From Nissolia schottii (taxonomy: Eukaryota > Streptophyta > Magnoliopsida > Fabales > Fabaceae), in the NCBI GenBank assembly GCA_003254905.1, contig QANU01058407.1, forward strand, positions 366,075 to 430,074: a stretch of DNA of 64,000 nt, written 5' to 3'. The translations under genes and the position numbers were made by a program. The number at the start of each line of letters is the position of its first letter. Position 1 is the stretch's first letter. Positions 23,914 through 34,100 of this stretch are shown piece by piece. The notes under the pieces were generated by a model. The model did not search any database, was not told the origin of the DNA, and saw nothing but the letters and a program-made list of their open reading frames with translations.

Positions 23914-24349
23914 TGTTGGAATAATTATAATAATAATTATTTTATGGACATGCATAAATTAGTGTTTAGTCCAAATTAAATTGTTCACCAGAATAATGTA
24001 TACATGTGTTTGGACTAGTTGATGATAGGTGGGCTAGGCCCATCATTGTCTAATGTATGGAAGAGTCCATTCGCCTACCCTGTGTCAGTTTTTATTCTCC
24101 CTATTAAGAATAAAAATTAAAAAGGCTCTCTGCTGCCTAGTAAGACCTGACATAGAGCATAGGAGAGAACCTCTTCCTCTTCTCTCTCTCTTTCTCTGTT
24201 TCTGCTCTCTCTTCTCATTCTCTCATCTGCAGGCACCAGAGGACAATGGCTTCCGCCCCTTCAATTCCTGGTAAATTTCTCTTCTCTATCACTTAGAAAT
24301 TGGTTATATTTCACATGCTATGATTAGAAGAAATTATTATATTCTATCA
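23914..24349. mobile_element. Candidate solo LTR with 5-bp target duplication
   Basis: The 436-bp segment starts TGTTGGAATA and ends TATTCTATCA. The end reversed is TGATAGAATA, which matches the start at 8 of 10 positions, as expected for the short inverted ends of an LTR. It is flanked by AACTA on both sides (23909-23913 and 24350-24354), a 5-bp target duplication. Inside is a CT-rich transcribed-leader-like tract (24176-24228). No internal retroelement domain, primer site or second LTR was found, so it would be a solo LTR. A mini reading frame at 24246 (MASAPSIPG before GTAAAT) looks like a first exon but lies inside the element. Confidence 0.55.
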
Positions 24350-24354
24350 AACTA

Positions 24355-26442
24355 TTGCATGATCAATAAGTGGAAAAAAGCAAACATATTGAGGCACTTG
24401 GACAAGACAATAATCATTGCAACAAGTTTAGAACTTGATTGCTTAAAAGATACAAGGGAAAGAAATGAAAGCAAGGACGAAGGATCAAATGAGAATGCAA
24501 CCTATTCTTAATTACCTTAACTCGCGAACATAATGAGAATGCATTTTGGGAGAAGCTGCTCGGTCAAGTCACTTTCTCTTGTTGATGTGATGATTTCTAT
24601 TTCAGCTAGCTCACTTCTAATCCAGGATAGTTGAAGCAAAGGACAATTGAAGATTGGTGACCCAGAGAAAAGGAAATCTTCCAAAACAAAAGAACATTTT
24701 TCAGGCCAACTACTTGGATGAGTTCATCATCTCAGTAAAGTGTCGACCAATACCACAGTCAAACAGACTGTGACCAATGCATTCCTTTCCTTCAGACGTT
24801 TTCCACAACACAAGAAAGCAATCCATAGCAATGTTTAAGCTTATCTAAATATTTTTTTTTTAAAAAAAGCAACACAATTGTATAGTGTGTGCGAGCTAGG
24901 TTTTTCTCCATCATCTGATATATAATGCTGATCCTTAATCCCTTTGAGAAGAATTCAAATTTTCCAACTTGATCTAAATATCGGACATTTGGAGTTTAAG
25001 CCACAGATGTTAAAATTCCTTTTCATTTAAACTAGAGAAGTAAAGATCTATTCTAATAAATTGTTTTAGGTATGATGTTGAAAAAAAAAAAAACTAGAAG
25101 CACTCAATGAAGACTTTTATCAAACAATTGGTATTCCCAAACCCATATGAGACAAAAGTATACTGAACATCAATAAATAGAAATCACCTTAGGGTAGAGG
25201 AAGAGAATGAAGCTATGAACTCAGGAGGCTTGGATCTATCGTCGAAGGAGATGAAGCTAGAAACCCGATGAATATGCTCCTAAAACTCAATGATAAAATA
25301 CAGTGATAATATGAACTACTAAAGAAAAATTGAAGCCTATACATATTTCAGATATAAAGAAGAAACAATCCCACAAATTGAATAATTATTCACATATAAC
25401 ATAAAGTGCTTTTTATGGTAGAGAGTATGCTCTCCTCACTTAAACCTATTTGTTCTGACACATATATATTTACAGCAAAACACAATGTATGATTTCACAT
25501 CTAATTAAATTTCATACAACACTCTTCTTCAATTATGGAGATTCATAATGAATGAAATCACATGAGGAAAGAAAATCAAAACTAAAATTGAAACAAATCA
25601 CATGATACTTACAATTTTGCTACAAAGAAATAATAGAAACACACCTCTTGTTCTCAAGTACTTCCTGTAATGTCAGATGTGATTGTAAAAAAAAGGTCAT
25701 CTTAATACCATGAGAAAAAAATGCTAGTCATACACAAATATGTATAAGTATTAAAAAAATTGTGTTATACCACTTTGAGTTGCACAATATAACCAGGCTT
25801 TATATTTTAGGATCTTCTTTCGTGCTCTGACTTCCACAAATTTATACGATTCCTTCCTCTGAATGACTAGAAAGGAACTGCTAATCAATCTAGCTGCAAG
25901 AGCACCCCCCCCCCCCTTATCACACTAAGCTCGAAACAATACCAACCAAAATGAAACTCCAAACATACCTGCAAATCATAGAAGAAAAATCAACCAAAGC
26001 AACAGAACACATTGCTTATTAATTAAATTAGAATTGAAGGCGATGGCTAGCATGCACTTAAAATGGAGATGGGCATCAATCTTACTCGTTAACTTTTTAC
26101 CATTTAGTTGAATTACCCACAATGCAACGATTATAATGATGATATTACAAGGAAAGGAATAACACTACCATGGTTCAAGTCATAGATTTAAGAACATTTT
26201 CATGAAGTGCAACGAGTTTCTCTTCAATAACTGAAAATAACTGAAACTAAGAATAACTTCACAGCAACGTGAAGCTCACCAAAGGAACGTTGCTAACTAT
26301 TGGAGGAGATGAACTGTATCCTCCCCTCATCGTGGTTTGCAACTGAAGCAAATAGATGTAGACATGAGCCATCATCTCAGTGAGTGTGTTCATGACCATA
26401 TGAGACAGTTCATAAATATATATGACACATTCAATGCATTAC

Positions 26443-26445
<3 letters not shown>
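24355..26445. other. Gene-poor AT-rich stretch
   Basis: No coding region was supported on either strand. Homopolymer runs occur (A-run about 25081-25093, C-run about 25906-25917). I see no identifiable transposon ends. Confidence 0.4.

Positions 26446-26505
<60 letters not shown>
26446..26505. repeat. Compound (TC)n(TA)n microsatellite
   Basis: About 17 CT dinucleotides are followed directly by about 13 AT dinucleotides. A short open frame running through it (26337-26561) is an artefact of the repeat. Confidence 0.95.
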
Positions 26506-26631
26506 CATACATGACAGCATTTATATTAATACATTATAATAAAAACCTAATCAATTTCTGAGACATAATCATTAAAACCAAAGAAGATATTTAGACAGAA
26601 GGATCCCAAGCAATACAATATGACTTTAACT

Positions 26632-26791
26632 CACTACCCAAGTACCTTGGTCTCATAGCTAATGGCAATCTAATCTATCCAAGTCCCTAAATTCCTAATA
26701 GTTGGCTAATGCATTACCCAAGTACCTAGGTCTCAATAGCTAATGGCAATCTGATGTATCTAAGTCCCTAGATTCCTGATAGTTGGTTGAT
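26632..26791. repeat. Two 80-bp tandem repeat units, diverged
   Basis: Units at 26632-26711 and 26712-26791 both read ACCCAAGTACC(T)TGG-like, then TAGCTAATGGCAATCT, AAGTCCCTA and ATTCCT(A/G)ATAGTTGG. They differ at several positions, so the duplication is old. The surrounding sequence resembles decayed retroelement DNA, but no coding domain was seen. Confidence 0.8.
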
Positions 26792-27239
26792 AATCTAACT
26801 ACAATGGTATCAAAGGTCAACATATGTTATTGTTGACTTATAGTTCTATGATATAACTTCCTTAAAATCGTTTCTAAAATATGATAACTGATAACTAAAC
26901 TGAAGTCTATTCTCCTAAGGTTCCATGCATACATCATGCTCATCTTACACATAAATAAAATAAATGATCACATGCCTTTCTAAAATAATTTTTATAAATA
27001 TTTTCTATAAATAAAATACATAAATAAACCAGTGGTAAGCTCCGCTTTGAAGTAGGGACTACTGAGTAGTTACAGCCATGCTCCAGACACTTAGGGCAGG
27101 ATCCATGATAGTTTCATAGGCTTTATTTTAGACATGAATATTTGTAAAATCATGCATATTCAATATAGTTATGCAAACAATTTTTCAGTTATCAATCAAT
27201 GAATCATATAGTATTTATTTATTTATCTACTAGTTGCAT

Positions 27240-27730
27240 TTATTTTACATGTTTAGTATGGCACATTAGTGCTTTCGTAGGGCATAACCCTACGTGCGGT
27301 CACGTCTTCACAAGAGAGAGAAAGGAAGAAGCTGAGCGAGAACTCTGTCTAGAGAGGAGAGGAGTCTGAAGCTCTTAGCGAATTGAAAGGGGAGCGGAGA
27401 GCTCTATATATAGGTGGAGTGGTGGCCAAAAGAATGGGTCGAGCCCTCTTCTGGTCCAGGGGTGCATATTAGGTTTCTTGATCAGTAGCGGCACACTGGA
27501 GCGTACTAGGGATGCTGCAGCGCCTCGTTGCTGCCGACGAGCTAGCGCACTGTAGCATGTCTCCGAAAACTTCCTGGGCCCTTGCGACGAGCTCTTCGTC
27601 GCGGGTCGTTACACTGAGTGGGTAAAGGTTGAGAGCATTCCGGCAGTTCGTCGACTTTCTCTCTGTGGTAGCTCCAATCTCTAGTCCGATGGTGGAGAGT
27701 GTACCTACACACACTCTGACACATAAGTGA
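27240..27730 (-). mobile_element. Possible LTR or promoter-like GC-richer block
   Basis: This block is more GC-rich than its surroundings. On the minus strand it carries a TATA-like CTATATATAG (about 27402-27411) followed by a CT-rich leader through about 27310, the arrangement seen in plant LTR retroelements. No matching second copy, clear TG/CA ends or target duplication was found, so the call is tentative. Overlapping short frames are not convincing genes. Confidence 0.3.
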
Positions 27731-28329
27731 GTTAGGTGCTCTAGATACTAAGTTAGAGATTAGAAATTTATCACACCTCAAAGTCTCTTGAATTATTTTA
27801 TATGGAGATGAGTGTAACTTGAACCCTTTACTAAGGTTGAAGTAACCTTAACAGTTAGTTCAAATTAGTATTGGTTCTTGTAATGCAATTCCCACGTCCA
27901 AATGGATGAATAATATAGTCAACATACTGTAGTAGCTTCCTATGCCCACGTAGTTTTCCTAACACAAAATGTGTTATCAACGAAAAATACTTTACTCATG
28001 GAAGAAGAGTTCTGTTCAAGCCTTCCTTCACGTGAACGATGGCTACAAAATAATAAAAAGTACCAAAGAGATCAAATATTAGAATAATAAATATGTGTAA
28101 TAAAAGTCTACCAAGAAGGAAGATTGAATATCTCCTAATCAACACATGCAAGAATTCAAAGCATTTATTGGACAACAATTTCAAACACAAGTAATTTTTT
28201 ATAATTTTTACAACTGATCCATCAAATTTTATTATCACTTCGTGATATAATATGACATATTAATAGATTATATGATTTAATATAATAAATTAATATTTTT
28301 CAATACAATATTTATAAAAAGGTGTATTG

Positions 28330-28450
28330 TAAGCTCAAATGATTCGCAAATCTCTAAATCTCTTATAAGTTGATTCTTTCAATGATTTGACTAATGAACA
28401 TTTTTTTGATCATATAAAACATGAAATGATAACAAAATTCAATGAATTTA
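28330..28450 (-). repeat. Dispersed repeat, inverted copy of 46766-46890
   Basis: The reverse complement of this segment matches 46766-46890. Shared words include TTATCATTTCAT, TTTTATATGATCA, AAATCATTGAAAGAATCAAC and TTATAAGAG. It is a moderately diverged, non-coding, AT-rich repeat family with copies about 18 kb apart in opposite orientation. Confidence 0.65.
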
Positions 28451-28792
28451 GTAATAAAAATGATCAAAAATAAATGAATTAAATAGTATAAGGTATTTAC
28501 CCCATAGAAATATTTAAGCAACCACCATATACAATGTAATTTTTAATTAATTCAACAATACTAGCATCCCAGACAAAGCTGAAACTCCAATGGGTTTTTT
28601 TTTCCCCCAAAAATAAAAAGTTATATAAGTTGGGAATCAAAGAAACCGAGGTTTAAAAAGGCGGGTTCTTCGAACAGCAAATGAATTTTGTATATTATGC
28701 TGAAAGAAGATCACATTTTAAGTCATTTTTCTCTCTCTTCCAAACCCGAACGTAATATCGATCCTAATCTTGACATGTAAGACGCATGCTAA

Positions 28793-28840
28793 TTAATAAT
28801 AAAGAAAAAGTGGGAGGGAATAAAACACGAGCATATCATG
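28793..28840. repeat. Left 48-bp direct repeat flanking the MULE-like element
   Basis: It starts TTAATAATAAAG and ends GAGCATATCATG, and matches 30072-30119 at 47 of 48 positions (one G/C difference). The two copies bracket the inverted-repeat element exactly. See the findings for why this is unusual. Confidence 0.9.
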
Positions 28841-30071
28841 CTAATTATGTTTTTAGTCTCTGTAAAATTTGAAAGTTTGGTTTTAGCCCCTGTATAAAAG
28901 TTTTAGTCCCTGCAAAAATTGAAAGTTTGGTTTTAGACCCTGGAGCTGGATGGGAGTTAACTGCGCTGACGTGGACGCTTATGGCGCTGAAGCGGCGTGC
29001 CATGTGGGAAGCCACATGGCATAACCCCAAAAACTCATCCTTTGACACATACCCGGATTCCCACCCGACCCGACCCGACCCAGTTTTTATTTAAAATTAA
29101 AAAAAAAATACAAATAGTCCCCCTTTACCCGTACCCCCACCCATTCCAACCTCTCATCTTTCTCTCTCGAGCCCCCACCCACCTCNCTTAATCAAACTAG
29201 GAGCGGCGCATATGGCACATCATCGGCACGGAGGACGCCGATGGCAAAGAGGACGCTGATGGTCTGTCAAGAAAGGGAGAAAATTGGTGTGCTACACTTC
29301 AATTTAATTTCTTCTTATTCTTTTTCCCTACTTGTTGATTTGTTTATTCAAGCTCACCTGCATAGGTTACCTCATCTCTGCTTTTTTTTTTTGGATATAA
29401 ATAGTGTTAAGTAGAGTGAGTGAACAAATTCTACACTTATTTGTAGATAATTAAAAAAACCACATACGTATTACTATTTTTGGGTCAAAATATTGAAGAT
29501 TTACGGGGTGTGGGATTCTGATTTGTGGTCGTCGCAGATTGGGGGTTTAAGATTGTGGATTATGAATATTGAATCGATTTTCTGATTGTGTTTACCTCAG
29601 ATTTCACTGAATCACCACCACCAACAACAACATGAAATTCAAGAACATTGAGAACGAATCTGATGCAGGGAAGACGCCCAAAATGGGTGGGAAACGTAAT
29701 GACAACATTTTTGTCGATTTGGCTTGTGCCGTAGTAGGGGTTGGGGGAGCAGATAAGGTTGGGTTGGGATGGGGTGGGGTACGGGGTTAAAGGGCTGTTT
29801 AGTTTCAATTTTTTTTTTTAAAATTTTAAACTGAAACCAGGTTGGGTTGGCAATTCGGGTATGGGTCATTTTTGATATTTTGGGTCATGCCACGTGGCAT
29901 CCCACATGGCACGCCGCATCAGTGCCATTAGCGGCCACATCAACGCAGTCAACTCCCATCCAACTTCAGGGACTAAAATCAAACTTTCAATTTTCGCAGG
30001 GACTAAAACTTTTATACAAGGACTAAAACCAAACTTTCAAATTTTACAAGGACTAAAAACATAATTAATCC
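28841..30071. mobile_element. Non-autonomous Mutator-like (or foldback) element with about 300-bp TIRs
   Basis: The left arm starts near CTAATTATGTTTTTAGTC. The reverse complement of the right end starts GGATTAATTATGTTTTT. The arms stay recognisably similar inward: TTTGAAAGTTTGGTTTTAG units, GATGGGAGTTAACTGCG / GATGGGAGTTGACTGCG, CGGCGTGCCATGTGGGA, CACGTGGCAT and the CCCGACCC-rich part. This gives arms of roughly 28841-29150 and 29760-30071. Long terminal inverted repeats are typical of Mutator-like elements. The interior (about 29190-29750) has no transposase; short frames such as MKFKNIENESDAGK at 29632 have no recognised homology and could be captured host sequence. One ambiguous base lies at 29186. 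Confidence 0.75.
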
Positions 30072-30119
30072 TTAATAATAAAGAAAAAGTGGGACGGAAT
30101 AAAACACGAGCATATCATG
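30072..30119. repeat. Right 48-bp direct repeat flanking the MULE-like element
   Basis: The right copy of the 48-bp repeat at 28793-28840, with a single mismatch (GGGACGG here, GGGAGGG there). Confidence 0.9.
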
Positions 30120-30867
30120 GGTGAAGTTGAAAGAAGTTGATTCAATGCAAGTCAAGGCTAATGAAGGAACAAGGCATTGAAAATTTGATCACAACATAAA
30201 TGGAATAAGTCATAAATGTACTAGTAGTTCTTTAATGATACATATGACATGATACATATAGGTTCATTTGGGTACAGAAGTTAAAAGAAGTTTATGACAA
30301 AATGAACTTTAGAAAAGTAACTTATAAATAAATTGTTTTGTATTTAAAAATATAATAAAAGAAATTTTGTTTTAAGTATTTTGAAAAGTACTTTTTTAAG
30401 AAGTTAGATATTTTAACTTTTCAAAAAATACTAAAATTTATTTTTTAAGAAGTAATAGGCTATATAGCGAAACATGTTATAAATTAAAAATATAACTTTT
30501 AATTTCTGAAATGTTAAAAAAAAAAGTAAAAAATTGTGTTATCCCATTTGGGTCATGATTTCTTTATTGTTTTGGTCAAAGTTTGGGTCATGATGATACA
30601 GAGTTCTGTAACATATGCTTTTCATTCTAAATCCCAAAAATCACATACCAAAACGAACCCAGTCCATGGCCCAATACATCAGCCCAAAATAATTTAGTTT
30701 CGCAGAGAGAGACTCGTCCGAAAAAGAAAAAAAAAACAAGAGATAAAGAAATATTAATAAAACTACTCGAAGGCATGACCAAACACACAAAAGAATAATC
30801 ATAATCATAGGCAGGTAAAGTTGGGCGTTGGCTCCATGCATCCAAAATTTGAAAACTCCGGATCTTA

Positions 30868-30907
30868 AACGGTCCCCAAACTTTGAATTCAAACCCATCC
30901 TACCGTT
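30868..30907. promoter_or_regulatory. Two possible MSA (AACGG) elements upstream of the KIN-12 gene
   Basis: An AACGG core at 30868-30872 and an inverted one (CCGTT) at 30903-30907 lie about 255-290 bp upstream of the kinesin start codon. AACGG is the core of mitosis-specific activator elements bound by three-repeat MYB factors, which drive G2/M genes including phragmoplast kinesins. The flanks only partly fit the full consensus, and the core is short enough to occur by chance. Confidence 0.3.
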
Positions 30908-31159
30908 CATCCCAGTCACTCTCCACCGTCCGATCACAGAATCTCCTCCTCTCTCCTCCTCCTCCCCAATTTCCTTTTCTCCTTCCCGTTTCCCATTTCC
31001 AATTCTTACTTCCTAATCACACCGCAACGCTCTCTCTCACTCTTCCGTTTCCACTGAAACTTTTCCCTCACTATTTTCCCCTTCCCACACGAATCCCTCG
31101 CTTCCATTTCCGCAGAAAAATTTTCCGCCGGAATTGTTATCTCTTCAGTGCAGTGCACG

Positions 31160-34100
31160 ATGCCGTTCCTGTCAGAGGCCGCAAGCGCGATTAAGAGCAG
31201 GTTCGGGTTCAACGACCACTCCTCTTCCGATTCGATATCGCTCGTTCAGAAAACTCCGGATCTTCTTAAATCCGCGGCCAAGGACAGCGTCGTTCACAGC
31301 TCCGCTGTTCGAAGCTTCAGCAATTGGGACGATGAAGGTGCCACTGCTGCTCCCAGTGGCGCTGCCGTTTCGTCCGCTCAGAGCTTCGAGTTCTGCGAGG
31401 ATCCTACGTTCTGGAAGGATCACAATGTGCAGGTAAAGTGAAATGCCTAATATGAAATCTCTACGGTGTTTAGGGTAATTTTTTACTTAATGAGCATTAA
31501 TCACTAAGTTACTGACACCAGTAGATAATAACTATTTGTTTAGTTTCTTTTTTAACCGACATAACTGAATCTAGTAGACTGTATAGTAGGAGATTTGTCT
31601 GGAAGTAAAATTGAAACTATTTTGTTTTATTTTATTTATAGGTTTGTGGTTCATTTAGAACATGGTTGGATTATGATTTAATTTGAGCTACTTGAGTTCG
31701 ATTTGGTTGAAATTTGTGATTGTAGGTTATAATTAGAATGCGGCCTCTTAGCAATGCTGAAATATCGTTGCAAGGGTATGGGAAATGCGTAAGGCAAGAG
31801 AATTACCAGACAATTACTTGGACCGGGCATCCTGAGTCACGGTTTACCTTTGACGTTGTTGCTGATGAGAACGTTACCCAGGTGGATTTTTTTGTTAGAT
31901 ACTTTCACTCATATTGTGTATTTGTGGTTAATGTATATATTTTTTTAGGTAGGCTAGAACTAGACTTCTTAATTCTTAGACAGGCTTTGTTGTCCATGCC
32001 ATGGCAGTACATTGTTTTTTATTTCCTCTTTTTTGTTTTTGCTTACGTTTTCTGATTTTGGAGCTTGTGTTTCAAATAACTAATTTGACAGGAGAAGCTT
32101 TTTAAAGTAGCTGGTGTACCAATGGTAGAGAATTGCATGGGAGGTTACAACAGCTGCATGTTTGCTTATGGCCAAGTGAGTCTTTGGTTTGTTCCTGTTC
32201 TTGTTGTTCCAGTTAGTTGCATTAGATCTATATAGATAGTGATGAGAAGGTAGATATTTTATGTTAATTCTGTATGTTCTGGTTGTTAGTAAATGTGAAC
32301 AATCTATGACCTTTTTATCTGGTGTAGATTATTTGACCATGATGTTTTCTAACAGTTTAGCATTCTGAAAATAATTGTTTTTTGATTGTAGACTGGAAGT
32401 GGGAAGACTCACACCATGCTTGGTGACATTGAGGGAGGAACTAGAAGACACAGTGTCAACTGTGGGATGACACCAAGAATTTTTGAGCACTTATTTTCTA
32501 GAATCCAAAAGGTAGAATTAGTTTAGGTTTTTTCTGCATGGTCAGTAGGTTAGATGAATAACATGTGATGCATGCATATAGCTTGTAGGGTTTTATTTGA
32601 GCGATAAATAATTGTTGCTGAGCTGATCACTAACCAGGACTTTTCTATTTTAGTTGTCTTAACACCATCTATTGACTATGTATTATATTTTTAGCAATCA
32701 ATTATGCAATGATCGCTATCAATTGGTTCAGTGTTCCTACAGTAGAGTGCAAATCAGGATTCTACTAATGTTATTTCAAAACTTTAATGTTTATCTTGCT
32801 AGTGCTATAGTACCTAAAGTTTTGAATTTTTTATATTCAAGTTGGATTGGTGAAGAAGGACTGCATAATTTTCGACGAGGATTATGTTGCATATTTTATA
32901 TTTGCAAGAATCTAATTTTACTTTGTGATTGCTCTAATGCCCCAGGATAAAGAGGCTCGTAGAGATGAGAAGTTAAAATTTACATGCAAATGTTCTTTCT
33001 TGGAGATATACAATGAACAGATCCTTGATCTTTTGGACCCCACATCTAGCAATCTGCAGGTAATGCTAACAATTTATTGAATACTTCAGATATTCTTTAA
33101 ATATAACATCTCCTCATTTCATTGTGGAATATCTTTTTCTCTTTTTGCTTTGTTCCCAAAAGCTCTAATCATCAGCAAAATTGATTTGCAAGTCTTAGGA
33201 GGTTCACCCTCTGAAACTGAGATGATAGTTTGCAAATATTGTTGAACTTGGAAGATTCATTTTAAATGATAAATCTATTGAACTTTTTCTTTTGAAAAAA
33301 TGATGTGGCAGATAAGAGAAGACAGTAAGAAAGGAGTTTATGTCGAAAATCTCAAGGAAGTTGAAGTTAGTAACGCTCGAGATGTCATTCAACAACTTAT
33401 TCAGGTACATTTTGAAATTTTCATTTTTGGTTGATTATCTACAATTGTTTTTCCTGGTATAGTTTCTTGAATTTAGTAGATGAACCTTATTCCTATAGAT
33501 TAATAGGCACTGATTGACTCTAATGATGTTATTTAGGGTGCTGCAAACAGAAAGGTAGCTGCTACAAATATGAATCGTGCTAGTAGTCGTTCTCATAGTG
33601 TATTTACTTGCATCATTGAAAGTCAGGTGAGTATTGTTGATGCCTTTCCTTTTCTATTTGGCTATTTAATGCAAAAAAATGCTTAACTTTCTCTTTTTAA
33701 TGTTTGTCAAGTATATTTGGATTAATTAATTTAACTGCTTGTTATTAGTGGGAGTCTCAAGGAGTAACTCATTTCCGTTTTGCTCGACTTAATCTTGTTG
33801 ATTTGGCTGGATCTGAGAGGTAAGTTGATCCCACCAATCTGTATGCCTGTTTGTGTAATTGTTAGTTTACTATTAATACCCATATTATGGCCAATATCAT
33901 GTACTATGTATTCATTTTGATGACGATAGGCAGAAGAGTTCTGGTGCTGAAGGGGAACGCCTCAAGGAAGCTACGAATATCAATAAGTCTCTTTCAACCT
34001 TGGGGTTGGTTATCCTCACTGACAACCTTGAATTACTGCCTATCAAATACAGTAGTTTCTACCTGGTGTTTCAGTTATAGTGCCTGAAAAAATTCATTGG

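Noticed and set aside
24246..24272. Possible first exon MASAPSIPG followed by GTAAAT
   Set aside because: It lies inside the candidate solo LTR and no continuation exon was found; kept only as a remark.
26337..26561. Frame spanning the TC/TA microsatellite
   Set aside because: The protein is a Leu-Ser and Tyr-Ile repeat generated by the dinucleotide arrays.
29560..29808. Minus-strand frame inside the MULE-like element
   Set aside because: It falls in the interior and inverted arm, has no transposase similarity and overlaps repeat words.
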